From: an uncultured Bacteroidia bacterium
GTDB lineage: Bacteria; Bacteroidota; Bacteroidia; Bacteroidales; Prolixibacteraceae
Reading direction: 5' to 3'
Length of the DNA stretch: 36,472 nt
Assembly (NCBI GenBank): GCA_903905505.1
Contig: CAIVGL010000054.1
Location: 1-36,472, forward strand
Shown here: piece after piece, positions 9,494 through 18,574 of the stretch
How positions within the stretch are numbered: the first letter of the stretch is position 1
Layout of the letters: the number at the start of each line of letters is the position of its first letter
The notes under the pieces: model-generated
What the model was told of the DNA's origin: nothing
Seen by the model: only the letters and a program-made list of their open reading frames with translations
Database searches by the model: none
Program-made: the position numbers and the translations under genes

Positions 9494-10375
9494 ATGAGTA
9501 CAAATTTTCGTGGAGCAGGAGTCGCCTTAATAACTCCTTTTAAAAGCAATTTAACAATTGATTTCGAAGCCTTAGGAAGGATTGTCGAGAATCAAATCAA
9601 TAATCATATGGACTATCTTGTTGTGTTAGGTACGACAGCAGAAACTGCGACTCTAAGCAATGTAGAAAAGCAACAAGTGATCGATTTTGTCACAAATCAG
9701 GTAAGTGGAAGAATTCCCATCGTCGTAGGTATTGGAAGCAACAATACTCAAGCGGTTGTAGAGAGCATACAAAGTTTAGATCTTTCCAAGGCAGATGCCA
9801 TATTATCAGTCGTTCCATATTACAGCAAGCCAACTCAAGAGGGCATATTTCAGCACTATATGGCTATTGTTAATGCAAGCAACCTTCCGATTATTCTATA
9901 TAATGTTCCAGGTAGAACTGGTGTTAGTATGTCAGCAGAGACGACGATCCGTTTAGCAAATGCATCTAAAAAAGTGATTGCAACCAAAGAAGCATCCGGT
10001 AACATCGGTGAGATTACAAAAATATTGAGAGATAAACCTGACGGATTTAGTGTTATATCTGGTGACGACGGCTTGTTGGTACCGATTATAGCTCTAGGTG
10101 GAGTTGGGGTGATCTCTGTTGCAGCAAACGCAATTCCAAAATCAATTGCCGATTTAACCCATTTTGCGCTAGATGGGGATTTCAAACAAGCGGCGAAGCT
10201 TCATCTTAGACTTCAAGGTTTTTCTGAAGCGCTGTTTGTGGAAGGCAATCCTGCTGGAGCCAAAGCTGCACTTCATTCAAAAGGAGTGATTGAAAACGTG
10301 TTAAGATTACCCTTGGTACCAGTAGGGGCTGCAACGTATAAAATATTAGCCGACGAGATGCGTCTGCTCTGTTAA
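9494..10375 (+). CDS. dapA: 4-hydroxy-tetrahydrodipicolinate synthase
   Basis: Condenses pyruvate with aspartate semialdehyde at the first committed step of lysine and diaminopimelate synthesis; cytoplasmic TIM barrel. It has 293 residues, the normal length. Seen: GVALITPF at the N-terminus, the GTTAETATLS loop (TTGE is commoner elsewhere), VVPYYSKPTQEGIFQHY, the Tyr-containing YNVPGRTGV at about 135, and the Schiff-base lysine in ATKEASGN at about 163. Start ATG 9494, 15 nt after the preceding stop, so it is probably cotranscribed. A strong bidirectional hairpin follows the stop. Confidence 0.96.
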   Translation: MSTNFRGAGVALITPFKSNLTIDFEALGRIVENQINNHMDYLVVLGTTAETATLSNVEKQQVIDFVTNQVSGRIPIVVGIGSNNTQAVVESIQSLDLSKADAILSVVPYYSKPTQEGIFQHYMAIVNASNLPIILYNVPGRTGVSMSAETTIRLANASKKVIATKEASGNIGEITKILRDKPDGFSVISGDDGLLVPIIALGGVGVISVAANAIPKSIADLTHFALDGDFKQAAKLHLRLQGFSEALFVEGNPAGAKAALHSKGVIENVLRLPLVPVGAATYKILADEMRLLC

Positions 10376-10397
10376 CACACCTTAGTGATAGAACAAG

Positions 10398-10437
10398 ATC
10401 AAAAAAGGAGATTTATTTATAAATCTCCTTTTTTGAT
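10398..10437. terminator. Bidirectional terminator of dapA and folD
   Basis: A perfect 18-bp stem (ATCAAAAAAGGAGATTTA at 10398-10415 with its complement at 10420-10437) and a 4-nt loop. The A6/T6 runs in the outer arms provide U-tracts in both directions. It begins 22 nt after the dapA stop. Its right arm is coding DNA: the last codons and stop of the opposing folD gene lie at 10413-10437. Confidence 0.88.
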
Positions 10438-11288
10438 GATAATAAGGTATTGTAAAGTAGAGATGCAATGGTCATTGGTCCTACCCCACCAGGAACAGGC
10501 GTAATAAAGGAGCATTTTGGTGCAACCTCATCAAATTTAACATCACCTAATAGTTTCCATCCAGATTTAGTGGTTTCTGATTTGACACGTGTAATTCCTA
10601 CATCAATGACTACGGCTCCCTCTTTAACCATGTCAGCGGTTAGAAATTCGGCTATACCTAAAGCTGCGACAATGATGTCGGCCTTTTGACAGATTCCTTT
10701 TAAATCTTTTGTACGGCTGTGACACAGGGTAACGGTACAATCAAAACCTTTTTGAGAAAGCAATATACTCATTGGTCGACCAACGATGTTGCTTCGTCCA
10801 ATCACCACACAATTTTTACCTGATGTCTCAATCTTATAGCGACGAATCAATTCTAAAATTCCAAATGGTGTGGCAGAGATAAATGCAGGCATTCCAGCCA
10901 CCATGCGACCAACATTAACGGCATGAAAACCATCAACATCCTTACGTGGGTCTATCGCTTCAATTATCTTATCCTCTGAAATATGTTTTGGCAATGGTAA
11001 CTGAACAATAAAACCATCGAGGTCTGCATTGTTATTGAGTTCAGAAATACTCTGCAACAGCTTTTCTTCGGTGATGTCATCTTCAAATCGAATCAAGGTT
11101 GATTTAAAACCAACACGCTCGCAAGCTTTCACTTTAGCAGCCACATAAGTTTCACTACCCCCATCATGGCCAACAAGAATAGCTGCAAGATGTGGAATTT
11201 TTTTTCCTGCGGCTTTTAATGTTAAAACCTCTTGTGCGATCTCATCTTGCAGAATCTCCGATGTTTTCTTTCCGTCAATTAGCTCCAT
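10413..11288 (-). CDS. folD: Bifunctional methylenetetrahydrofolate dehydrogenase / cyclohydrolase
   Basis: Interconverts 5,10-methylene-, 5,10-methenyl- and 10-formyl-tetrahydrofolate, feeding one-carbon units to purines and formylated initiator tRNA. 291 residues, full length. Seen: the catalytic Lys segment [14 protein letters not shown] near 50-60, [13 protein letters not shown] near 95-105, [14 protein letters not shown] near 125, the NADP-binding [14 protein letters not shown] near 165, and [15 protein letters not shown] near the end. Start ATG 11288-11286, 56 nt after ffh, so an ffh-folD operon is likely. Its final codons (SSKKEIYK and stop) are inside a terminator stem. Confidence 0.97.
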   Translation of the reverse strand: MELIDGKKTSEILQDEIAQEVLTLKAAGKKIPHLAAILVGHDGGSETYVAAKVKACERVGFKSTLIRFEDDITEEKLLQSISELNNNADLDGFIVQLPLPKHISEDKIIEAIDPRKDVDGFHAVNVGRMVAGMPAFISATPFGILELIRRYKIETSGKNCVVIGRSNIVGRPMSILLSQKGFDCTVTLCHSRTKDLKGICQKADIIVAALGIAEFLTADMVKEGAVVIDVGITRVKSETTKSGWKLLGDVKFDEVAPKCSFITPVPGGVGPMTIASLLYNTLLSSKKEIYK

Positions 11289-11344
11289 TGCTTCTTTTGA
11301 TATTTATTACTTTGTCTTTTTGAGACTTTTTATTCTAATAATGC

Positions 11345-12679
11345 TTAGCGATGACCGCCCTTAGCTTGTGTTAAGGCATTACGCATATTTCCACCCTGAG
11401 AAACCATCTTCATCATTTTGCGAGTATCGGCAAATTGCTTTAGAAGTCGATTAACCTCTTGGATTGAAGTGCCTGAACCAATAGATATACGTTTCCGCCT
11501 TGAGCCATCAATAATGCTAGCATCGGCACGCTCTTTTTGGGTCATAGAATGTATAATGGCTTCAATATGTTTAAACGCATCATCTTCGATGTCGATATCT
11601 TTCATGGCCTTGCCCATACCTGGAATCATACTGGCAAGGTCTTTTAGGTTACCCATCTTTTTAATCTGCTGAATTTGTTTTAAAAAGTCATCAAAATTAA
11701 ACTGATCTTTTGCTAGTCGTTTCTGAAGTTTACGAGCCTCCTCTTCATCAAATTGCTCATGCGCACGTTCCACAAGTGAAATGATATCCCCCATGCCCAA
11801 AATCCGATCAGCCATACGATTGGGATAAAAGGCATCGATAGCCTCCATCTTCTCGCCAGTACCAACAAACTTAATCGGCTTGGTAACCACAGATCGAATC
11901 GACAAAGCAGCTCCACCTCGAGTATCACCATCCAGCTTTGTTAACACAACACCATCGAAATCTAATCGATCGTTAAACTCTTTCGCTGTGTTTACAGCAT
12001 CTTGACCCGTCATCGCATCGACAACGAACAGAATCTCACCTGGATTTACAGCCTGCTTAATAGCCTCAATCTCTTTCATCATCTGCTCATCCACAGCCAA
12101 ACGGCCAGCAGTATCGATGATTACAACATCGTTGCCATGTAATTTGGCATATTTAATAGCTTCTTTTGCAATTTGAACTGGATCTTTACTTTCCGGTTGC
12201 GTAAACACCGAGACCTCTATTGATGCACCAACAATCTTCAATTGCTCAATAGCTGCTGGTCGATAAACATCACAAGCCACTAGAAGTGGATTTTTACCAT
12301 TCTTTGTTTTCAATCGATTGGCCAGCTTACCCGTAAAGGTTGTCTTTCCAGACCCTTGAAGACCAGACATCAAGATTATTGCAGGTGATCCTTTGAGATT
12401 GACATCGACTGACTCTCCACCCATTAGCTCAATGAGCTCGTCATGGACAATTTTAACCATCACCTGGCCTGGATTAAGTGCCTTAAGAACATCTTGTCCT
12501 AAAGCCTTTTCTTTCACCTTGGCGGTGAAATCCTTGGCAATTTTATAATTAACATCGGCATCTAACAGTGCCCGACGCACCTCTTTTAATGTCTCAGCAA
12601 CATTAATCTCGGTAATTTTACCCTGACCTTTTAATAACTTGAAGGATTTCTCAAGTTTATCTGCTAAATTTTCAAACAT
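11345..12679 (-). CDS. ffh: Signal recognition particle protein Ffh (SRP54)
   Basis: GTPase of the signal recognition particle: it binds signal sequences with 4.5S RNA and delivers ribosomes to the membrane receptor FtsY. 444 residues. Domains: N-domain helical bundle (1-90), G-domain with P-loop GLQGSGKTTFTGKL near 105-118, DVYRPAAIEQL, DTAGRL, TKLDGDTRGGAALS, and a Met-rich M-domain from about 295 (MIPGMGKAM; SGTSIQEVNRLLKQF; KMMKMV) ending in a short basic tail. Start ATG 12679-12677. It is the first gene of a probable operon with folD. Confidence 0.97.
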   Translation of the reverse strand: MFENLADKLEKSFKLLKGQGKITEINVAETLKEVRRALLDADVNYKIAKDFTAKVKEKALGQDVLKALNPGQVMVKIVHDELIELMGGESVDVNLKGSPAIILMSGLQGSGKTTFTGKLANRLKTKNGKNPLLVACDVYRPAAIEQLKIVGASIEVSVFTQPESKDPVQIAKEAIKYAKLHGNDVVIIDTAGRLAVDEQMMKEIEAIKQAVNPGEILFVVDAMTGQDAVNTAKEFNDRLDFDGVVLTKLDGDTRGGAALSIRSVVTKPIKFVGTGEKMEAIDAFYPNRMADRILGMGDIISLVERAHEQFDEEEARKLQKRLAKDQFNFDDFLKQIQQIKKMGNLKDLASMIPGMGKAMKDIDIEDDAFKHIEAIIHSMTQKERADASIIDGSRRKRISIGSGTSIQEVNRLLKQFADTRKMMKMVSQGGNMRNALTQAKGGHR

Positions 12680-12986
12680 GATTCTTTGATTTTGAGATTA
12701 CAAACTTACATGAAAAAACCTTTTGCACCAAGACACCTCAAATAGTTATTAAAATACTAACAGATAGACAATTAAATATCATGCCGACTTTAAATTTGCT
12801 AAATAATTATCAAAAGAAACGGGACAGTAGAGCTTCTGAAGAGATTCAGATCCATCTAAATATTATATCTATCTAGATATCTGTTATTTAAAATTATTCT
12901 AAAATAAAGTCCACATTTGTTTATTCCAACTTATTATACCTATTTTTACATCGGATTATTTACCATTAATTTTAGTTACTGTAATT
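12680..12986. other. 307-nt divergent gap between ffh and the RRM gene
   Basis: AT-rich with no credible ORF. It must hold the ffh promoter (minus strand) and the RRM promoter (plus strand). A second full TAnnTTTG match on the plus strand (TAAATTTG at 12791-12798) would give a leader of about 180 nt for the RRM gene; which start is used cannot be decided here. Confidence 0.6.
12916..12948 (+). promoter_or_regulatory. Candidate promoter of the RRM gene
   Basis: TTTG at 12916-12919, a 21-nt spacer, then TATTTTTA at 12941-12948, one mismatch from TAnnTTTG. This predicts a start near 12955 and a leader of about 32 nt. Confidence 0.4.
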
Positions 12987-13418
12987 ATGAACATTTTCGT
13001 AGGAAGTCTGCCATTTAGCTTAGAAGAGGCAGAATTAAAAGGATTTTTTGAAGAGTACGGCGAAGTATCTTCAGCAAGAATCATCTCAGACAAATTTTCC
13101 GGAAGGAGCAAAGGATTCGGTTTTATTGAAATGCCGAATGACGAAGAGGCCAAAAAGGCTATCGAAGAATTAAACGGTGCAGAAGTTGATGGTCGCACAA
13201 TCGTTGTGAACGAATCAATTGAAAAACCTAAAGATGGTACAAGACGTCCAGGTGGCGGCGGTGGCGGTTTTAACCGTGGCGGCGGCGGCGGTGGCGGTGG
13301 CTACAATCGTGGCGGAAGCGGCGGCGGTGGTGATCGTGGTGGCGATCGTGGCGGTTACAACCGTGGCGGAAGCGCTGGCGGTGGCGACAGAGGCGGAAGC
13401 CGCAGAGACAGTTATTAA
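12987..13418 (+). CDS. RNA-binding protein with RRM and Gly-rich tail
   Basis: 143 residues. One RNA-recognition motif fills residues 1-80: RNP2 is NIFVGSLPF at the N-terminus and RNP1 is KGFGFIEM at about 43-50. The rest, from about 88, is a low-complexity tail of Gly with spaced Arg, Asn, Asp and Tyr (FNRGG, YNRGG, GGDRGG units, ending SRRDSY). This layout matches the small cold-inducible Gly-rich RNA-binding proteins of Bacteroidota and cyanobacteria, which bind mRNA and may act as RNA chaperones. The DNA of the tail is far richer in G and C than its surroundings. It stands alone, with its own promoter candidate and a good terminator. Confidence 0.93.
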   Translation: MNIFVGSLPFSLEEAELKGFFEEYGEVSSARIISDKFSGRSKGFGFIEMPNDEEAKKAIEELNGAEVDGRTIVVNESIEKPKDGTRRPGGGGGGFNRGGGGGGGGYNRGGSGGGGDRGGDRGGYNRGGSAGGGDRGGSRRDSY

Positions 13419-13533
13419 GCCGACTGAACGCATATTCACTGTTTAAGACAGTGGCGGTTTGAAGTATTTTCGTGTAAGTATCACTAAGATAATCCAAACA
13501 AAAGGATACGTTCTAAAACTTAGTAAACCATAT

Positions 13534-13568
13534 AAAAGCATTGCAGAGTAATCTGTGATGCTTTTTTT
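13534..13568 (+). terminator. Intrinsic terminator of the RRM gene
   Basis: Stem AAAAGCATTGCAGA (13534-13547) with TCTGTGATGCTTTT (13552-13565), two G-U wobbles, loop GTAA, then a T-tract to 13568. It lies about 115 nt after the stop codon. Confidence 0.85.
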
Positions 13569-13590
13569 ATGCCCGTTAAGTTTGGTCGGG

Positions 13591-15753
13591 CTATAACTTG
13601 ACAACCTTCACTTCCTTCAATACTCCGTTGATGCGCACCCTTGCTACACCATCTTGTTTTGAAGCAATACGAAAATTCGTAACCTTACCACTTTTCCACG
13701 TCATATCGACAACATAACCTCCTCTTGCGCGTAATCCTTTTACATGACCATTATTCCAAGCATTAGGCAAGGCAGGAAGCAGATCTATCTCTTGAGCATG
13801 CGACTGAATTAACATCTCTGCAATGCCTGCAGTAGCACCAAAATTCCCATCGATCTGAAAGGGTGGATGCGCATCAAATAAATTAGAATACACTCCTCCC
13901 CCATTGTCATAATTGGTTCCCGTGTCCCCCACAATATGAATTAAATTACGGAGCAGCTGATAGGCATGATCCCCATCTAACAACCTAGCCCAGAAATTAA
14001 TCCTCCAAGCCATCGCCCATCCAGTGCTTAAATCGCCACGAGAGATCAATGTTTTCTTTGCTGCTTCAGCGAATTGAGGTGTTGCAACAACAGAAATTTG
14101 CCTGCCAGGATGCAAGGCAAAAAGATGCGAAATATGACGGTGAGTATCTGTTGAATCATCTCGGTCAACTTGCCATTCCATCAACTGTCCCCATTTACCA
14201 ATTTTAGGCTTCAGCAATTTCTCCCGTAAACGATCAACTTGAGCTCGGTATTCTGGATCAAGATTCAAAAGCGTAGCTGCCTCAATATAATTCGTAAACA
14301 AATCCCATATAATCTCCTGATCATAGGTTACACCGGCCTCATGAGGCCCATGTTCGGGCGACCATCCGTCAGGCGTTACAAGTGCCCCGTTAGAATCTGT
14401 AATCAAACGCTCCTCCCAAAACTCACACACTTCTTTCAAAACCGGATAAGCAAAATTTCTAAGATAGTTGGCATCAGCAGTAAAAGCATAATGCTCCCAT
14501 AGATGTTGACAATACCAAGCACTTGCAGGTGGATTCCAAACAAAACTCCCAGCACCGTAGATATTGTTTTCAGTCTGAGCCGTCCACCCCTTATGCGATT
14601 TATAATACTTTTGAGTCGCAATCTTCCTTATCTCACGCTGATTATTAATAAAATCTAGGAATGGGATATGGCACTCACTTAAGTTAGTCACCTCGGCAGG
14701 CCAATAATTCATCTGCACATTAATATTGGAGTGATAATCTGAACGCCAAGATGGATTATTAGAATTATTCCAAAGGCCTTGTAAATTAGCAGGCAGCGAA
14801 CCTGGACGAGATGAGCTAATGAGTAGATATCTTCCAAACTGAAAGAATAGCTCCTCGAGATCAGGATCCTTTCCCCCATCTTTATAGGCAACTAATCGCT
14901 CATCGGTTGGCAATTTGATAATTGCTGGATCGGTATCGCCAACAGATAATTCCACACGAGCAAACAACTTTTTATAATCTGAAATATGCCTTTTAATCAA
15001 TTGATTATAGGTGAATTTTTTGGCGATATCAATTTGATTATCAACAACTTTATCTGGACTTTCACCTCGCCATCCCTTACTAAAATCTGGTTTATAATTA
15101 GTCCCAGCTGCCATCAAAATTGTGATACGATTAGCCTTTTCAAACCAAATCTTTCCATCCTTCATTGCAATTGACCCACCATCATTTAAAACTAAGACTT
15201 TAGATTTATAGATTAAGCCATTGGTAAGTTTCCCATTCACAGTGATCGCTTGATCTGCAATTGAAATCTCCCCATGATGCATATCGGTAAGATTTAGTGC
15301 ACCACTGACCGCACCTTTTTGACTAGCACTAAGATGCAACACCATCACCTGATCCTTGGCACTAGTGAAATATTCGCGTTTATAGTTGACCCCATTTGAA
15401 CTAAAAGAGACCGTATGAACAGCATTCTCAAGGTTTAGCTCTCGTTTATAGTTTTTTGGATTGGAATGCCCCTTAAAATCAAGAAATAAATCACCAAAAG
15501 CCTGATAAGCACCAGTATCCTTCTCATCACCACTCCAAAGCGAGATCTCATTAAATTGGATATGTTCCTGCTCGACACCTCCAAATATCATCGCCCCTAG
15601 CCTGCCATTGCCTATCGGTAAAGCTTCAGTCATCCAGTCTTTGGCTGGTTTCGAATAGGAAAGACAGAGCTTATTTGGATGTGCTGTAATTTGTCCAAAA
15701 CTTTCAAAGAGCAAGGAAAAGAAAAATAAGGTGGTAATGACAGATGTTCTCAT
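13591..15753 (-). CDS. GH95 alpha-L-fucosidase
   Basis: Exported glycoside hydrolase, 720 residues, probably periplasmic. A signal peptide is seen ([18 protein letters not shown]). The N-terminal domain has [20 protein letters not shown] and [10 protein letters not shown], both typical of GH95. The (alpha/alpha)6 catalytic part holds the known active-site blocks: [12 protein letters not shown] (Asn pair, about 344), DGWSPEHGP (general-acid Glu, about 467), and [18 protein letters not shown] (Asp, about 635). GH95 enzymes usually release alpha-1,2-linked L-fucose by inversion, though some act on L-galactose. It is somewhat shorter than the typical 750-830 residues, mainly between the N-terminal domain and the barrel. 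No SusC/SusD pair is adjacent, so this is not an obvious polysaccharide-utilisation locus. Confidence 0.93.
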   Translation of the reverse strand: MRTSVITTLFFFSLLFESFGQITAHPNKLCLSYSKPAKDWMTEALPIGNGRLGAMIFGGVEQEHIQFNEISLWSGDEKDTGAYQAFGDLFLDFKGHSNPKNYKRELNLENAVHTVSFSSNGVNYKREYFTSAKDQVMVLHLSASQKGAVSGALNLTDMHHGEISIADQAITVNGKLTNGLIYKSKVLVLNDGGSIAMKDGKIWFEKANRITILMAAGTNYKPDFSKGWRGESPDKVVDNQIDIAKKFTYNQLIKRHISDYKKLFARVELSVGDTDPAIIKLPTDERLVAYKDGGKDPDLEELFFQFGRYLLISSSRPGSLPANLQGLWNNSNNPSWRSDYHSNINVQMNYWPAEVTNLSECHIPFLDFINNQREIRKIATQKYYKSHKGWTAQTENNIYGAGSFVWNPPASAWYCQHLWEHYAFTADANYLRNFAYPVLKEVCEFWEERLITDSNGALVTPDGWSPEHGPHEAGVTYDQEIIWDLFTNYIEAATLLNLDPEYRAQVDRLREKLLKPKIGKWGQLMEWQVDRDDSTDTHRHISHLFALHPGRQISVVATPQFAEAAKKTLISRGDLSTGWAMAWRINFWARLLDGDHAYQLLRNLIHIVGDTGTNYDNGGGVYSNLFDAHPPFQIDGNFGATAGIAEMLIQSHAQEIDLLPALPNAWNNGHVKGLRARGGYVVDMTWKSGKVTNFRIASKQDGVARVRINGVLKEVKVVKL

Positions 15754-15774
15754 GCGTGAAAAATTATAATTAGT

Positions 15775-15829
15775 AAAAAAAAACGCTGCTTTTCAACCAT
15801 TAAAAATAGTAATGATTGAAAAGCGGCGC
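15775..15829 (-). terminator. Strong terminator after the aldo/keto reductase
   Basis: On the minus strand an 18-position stem (CGCCGCTTTTCAATCATT with AATGGTTGAAAAGCAGCG, one mismatch and one G-U) with a 9-nt loop is followed by ten T. The T-tract ends 21 nt before the GH95 start codon. Confidence 0.9.
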
Positions 15830-15878
15830 TAAGCGATCAAGTAGTAATTTGCGACTAGACGTGAAGAAGGTATTTGTC

Positions 15879-16772
15879 CTAGCTTTTTGCAATTCTCATA
15901 ACACGGTCGACAGCATCATCCACTTGGGCAATGCTCTCCATCCCTAAGGTCATACAATGAACACTAGTCTTTTTCAATGCAAAAGTTATGGACTCCTCAC
16001 GCTCTTTCTCAAGTATTTTATCTCCATTACCAAAGATTTTCATCCCAATAATTCCTTTGCCATTAGCTCTAGCACGATCTAAAAGTGCATTAATCTGAGC
16101 TGGAGTACCATCCATATGTGACTGAAAAGGATTAATGCGAGACAAAATAACATCGACCCACGGATCATCAACAGCAAGTTTAAGTGCCTCGTAGTTATGA
16201 CAAGAGAGTCCTACAGACTTAATAATACCTTTTTGCTTGGCTAAAGAAAAATAATCGATATACCTCTTTTTCTCTTCCTGCCAATTTCCATTGGTCATAC
16301 AATGAAGCAACATAATATCGAAATAATCGCTACCAGTCTCGGTACGAAAGCGGTCTAAGGCTTTGTCTACTGGCTCGCTTTTAGCTACATCATTGTAGGT
16401 CCACATTTTACCTAACAAGGTAACTTTCTCACGGGGAACTTCTTTAAAAACCTCCCGAGCAAAAGGATAAGAACCATAGGTATCAGCGGTATCAAGAAAT
16501 CGAATACCTCGATCATACGCATGATGTGCCATTTTCACAAAGGCTGGAAGCCCAAGTCTAGTTTGATTCGATTGATGGTTGCCTCCAATTGACCCAGTGC
16601 CTAAAGCCACACGCGAAACTGTTAATCCAGTGTTTCCAAGTTTAACTTGATCAACCTTAGCATGAGCTGGAAGAAAACCCTCTGCGGCAAAACCAGCTGT
16701 TGAGAGTGCGGCTAAACCAGCAAGACTAACTGCTCCTGATTGAATAAATCTTCTTCTATTTATCTGATCCAT
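15879..16772 (-). CDS. Tat-targeted aldo/keto reductase
   Basis: 297 residues. The N-terminus has a twin-arginine signal (NRRRFIQSG, then a mild hydrophobic stretch ending AGFAAEG), so the folded enzyme is exported. The TIM-barrel aldo/keto reductase domain begins at VKLGNTGLTVSRVALGTGSIGG. The catalytic set is visible: Asp and Tyr in FLDTADTYGSYP, Lys in LLGKMW and His in IMLLHCM. It ends in HCMTLGMESIAQVDDAVD, as in the wider AKR group found in Bacteroidota carbohydrate gene sets. It probably reduces or oxidises a sugar-like carbonyl with NAD(P)(H); the substrate is unknown. It lies upstream of GH95 on the same strand, but a strong terminator stands between them. Confidence 0.93.
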   Translation of the reverse strand: MDQINRRRFIQSGAVSLAGLAALSTAGFAAEGFLPAHAKVDQVKLGNTGLTVSRVALGTGSIGGNHQSNQTRLGLPAFVKMAHHAYDRGIRFLDTADTYGSYPFAREVFKEVPREKVTLLGKMWTYNDVAKSEPVDKALDRFRTETGSDYFDIMLLHCMTNGNWQEEKKRYIDYFSLAKQKGIIKSVGLSCHNYEALKLAVDDPWVDVILSRINPFQSHMDGTPAQINALLDRARANGKGIIGMKIFGNGDKILEKEREESITFALKKTSVHCMTLGMESIAQVDDAVDRVMRIAKS

Positions 16773-16875
16773 ACTACGAAAATTAGATTTTATTAAATAT
16801 ATGCTTTACAGTTAACATTTATGGAATTAAAAATCAAGAAAATTCCATTTTCCACGGTATGCATGAGTCAAAATC

Positions 16876-16977
16876 CTAGTTTGCTGCGCTGTTAAAACCT
16901 GAAACTATAGTCAAAACAGCAACTCCTGCAATAGTACCAGTGGAATTACGACGAGAGATTTTAGACTTATTTTCCAT
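16876..16977 (-). pseudogene. 33-codon orphan Tat-like leader, probable gene relic
   Basis: From ATG 16977 to stop TAG at 16876 the frame gives a peptide beginning MENKSKISRRNSTGTIAGVA and ending in SGFNSAAN. The pattern ISRR.. followed by TIAGVAVLTIVS is what the N-terminus of a Tat-exported Gfo/Idh oxidoreductase looks like, but the protein stops there and none of the frames after it resembles a Rossmann domain. A promoter-like TTG-N19-TATTTTAG lies about 15 nt upstream. It could be the stump of a deleted gene or a short leader ORF of the reductase that starts about 100 nt further on. Too short for certainty. Confidence 0.4.
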
Positions 16978-17086
16978 TTTGATAACTAAAATAGGTAAGT
17001 TTTAGGTTTTAACAATAGACATCACTATACTATTCGCATAGACATTTATTGTGAATTATTAATCGTGGTTGAAATTAATAAAAATC

Positions 17087-17118
17087 TTGCAATACCAAAA
17101 CTGAATCCGTTACCTTTG
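17087..17118 (+). promoter_or_regulatory. Promoter of the DbpA-like helicase, predicts a leaderless mRNA
   Basis: TTG (17087-17089), a 21-nt spacer and a full TAnnTTTG box, TACCTTTG (17111-17118). The ATG at 17123 begins only 4 nt after the box, where transcription itself should start. Confidence 0.65.
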
Positions 17119-17122
17119 TCGC

Positions 17123-18445
17123 ATGAATAAAAAAAAGGTAATTACCGAAAATACTTTAAAGAATTTAAAATTTGAATCCTTAAATGTGATTCAAGAGACG
17201 ATGGTCAATACCGATGACAAGGTTGCTAATATCTTGCTTCTCTCTCCTACTGGATCTGGGAAAACAGTGGCCTTTCTACTCCCTTTGCTCTACCAATTAG
17301 ATGAAAAAGCAGGTGGCACTCAGGCCCTAATTCTTGTCCCATCACGTGAACTTGCCCTTCAAATTGAGCAAGTTTTCAGATTGATGAGTACCGGATTCAA
17401 AGTTAACTGTTGCTATGGTGGCCACCCTTTTAAAACGGAACGCAACAATTTCTCCGAGCCTCCAGTGGTGTTGATTGGTACGCCAGGACGAATTGCAGCG
17501 CACATTCGCAGAGGCAGTTTCAATCCAGAGACTATCCACACCTTAGTCTTAGATGAGTTTGACAAATCGCTAGAGATGGGTTTTAGCGATGAAATGAGTT
17601 TTATCATCAATCAACTGAAAAATGTAAAGAAACGAATCTTAACCTCTGCTACCCAAGCTGTTGAACTCCCTAAGTTTACAGGGATAAAAGACCCGCTGAT
17701 TCACAACTTCTTAACCGAGGAAAATCGGCCAAATATTTTAATGAAAGCTCTAAGGGCTAAGGAGAAAGATAAATTAGACGTTCTAATCAGGTTAGTCTGT
17801 ACCATAGGAAACGAACCGACCTTAGTATTTTGCAACCACCGAGAGGCCGTTGATCGAATTGATGAATTACTTTCCGCCGAAGGTATTGTTCATGAGATAT
17901 TTCATGGAGGTTTAGAGCAAGATGAGCGGGAAAGAGCATTGCTTAAATTCAGAAACGGTAGTCATCAAATTTTGATCACCACTGACTTGGCTTCACGAGG
18001 CTTAGACATCCCAGAAATCATGCATGTTGTCCACTACCAAGGAGCAAACACAGAAGAGGTTTTTATCCATCGAAATGGCAGAACAGCTCGCATGAATGCA
18101 GAAGGAAAGTCTTGGATAATTTTATCCGAAAAAGAATCACTTCCGCATTACCTGAATGTGGCTCCGGAGTTCGTTGAGCTGCCCCAGGTGATCAAGTTGC
18201 CTAATGCCCCATTTTGGATTACGCTCTATATTGGCGCGGGTAAAAAAGATAAAATTAGCAAAACTGATATTGTTGGATTTTTAATCCAGAAGGGGAGTTT
18301 AGATAAGGAGGATATTGGTTTAATTACCTTACTCGACAACGCCTCCTTTGTCGCTATAAACCGAGAGAAAGCCAGACAAACTATTGCTGCTATAAAAGAT
18401 GAGAAAGTAAAAAACAAAAAGGTGAAAATTGCCATATCTAATTAA
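17123..18445 (+). CDS. dbpA: DbpA-like DEAD-box RNA helicase
   Basis: ATP-dependent RNA helicase, 440 residues, cytoplasmic. Helicase motifs in order: weak Q motif (FESLNVIQ), motif I SPTGSGKT at about 41-48, Ia PSRELA, TPGR, motif II DEFD at about 143 (DEAD in most relatives), SAT, LVFCN, TTDLASRGLD, and motif VI HRNGRTAR. From about 366 the C-terminus (WITLYIGAGKKDKISKTDIV ... FVAINREKARQTI) matches the DbpA RNA-binding domain, which in E. coli DbpA binds hairpin 92 of 23S rRNA. A role in large-subunit ribosome assembly is therefore likely. Start ATG 17123, with a promoter directly in front. Confidence 0.9.
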   Translation: MNKKKVITENTLKNLKFESLNVIQETMVNTDDKVANILLLSPTGSGKTVAFLLPLLYQLDEKAGGTQALILVPSRELALQIEQVFRLMSTGFKVNCCYGGHPFKTERNNFSEPPVVLIGTPGRIAAHIRRGSFNPETIHTLVLDEFDKSLEMGFSDEMSFIINQLKNVKKRILTSATQAVELPKFTGIKDPLIHNFLTEENRPNILMKALRAKEKDKLDVLIRLVCTIGNEPTLVFCNHREAVDRIDELLSAEGIVHEIFHGGLEQDERERALLKFRNGSHQILITTDLASRGLDIPEIMHVVHYQGANTEEVFIHRNGRTARMNAEGKSWIILSEKESLPHYLNVAPEFVELPQVIKLPNAPFWITLYIGAGKKDKISKTDIVGFLIQKGSLDKEDIGLITLLDNASFVAINREKARQTIAAIKDEKVKNKKVKIAISN

Positions 18446-18574
18446 ACAACTCCTCAGTATCTATTCGATTGAAACGACTGAATCTCCATAGAAACCCTCT
18501 TTAATTTTAACATAAAAGCTATATTTTATCATTATTTTTACTTAACTTGTAGTTGACAAACAACAAGCTTTCGG

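Larger units (their letters stand above)
16773..17122. other. 350-nt divergent gap around the Tat-like relic
   Basis: Apart from the 33-codon frame (16876-16977) and the plus-strand promoter at 17087-17118, the gap holds only AT-rich DNA with a small GGAATT/AATTCC inverted repeat near 16820-16850. No other gene seen. Confidence 0.6.

Noticed and set aside
13215-13497. Several open frames on both strands over the Gly-rich tail
   Set aside because: They are by-products of the GC-rich GGN codon tract; their products are low-complexity Ala/Val/Thr/His/Arg strings.
13591-15753. GH95 gene seemed short and possibly damaged
   Set aside because: All active-site blocks are in one frame with a signal peptide and a normal C-terminal domain; it is simply a compact member.
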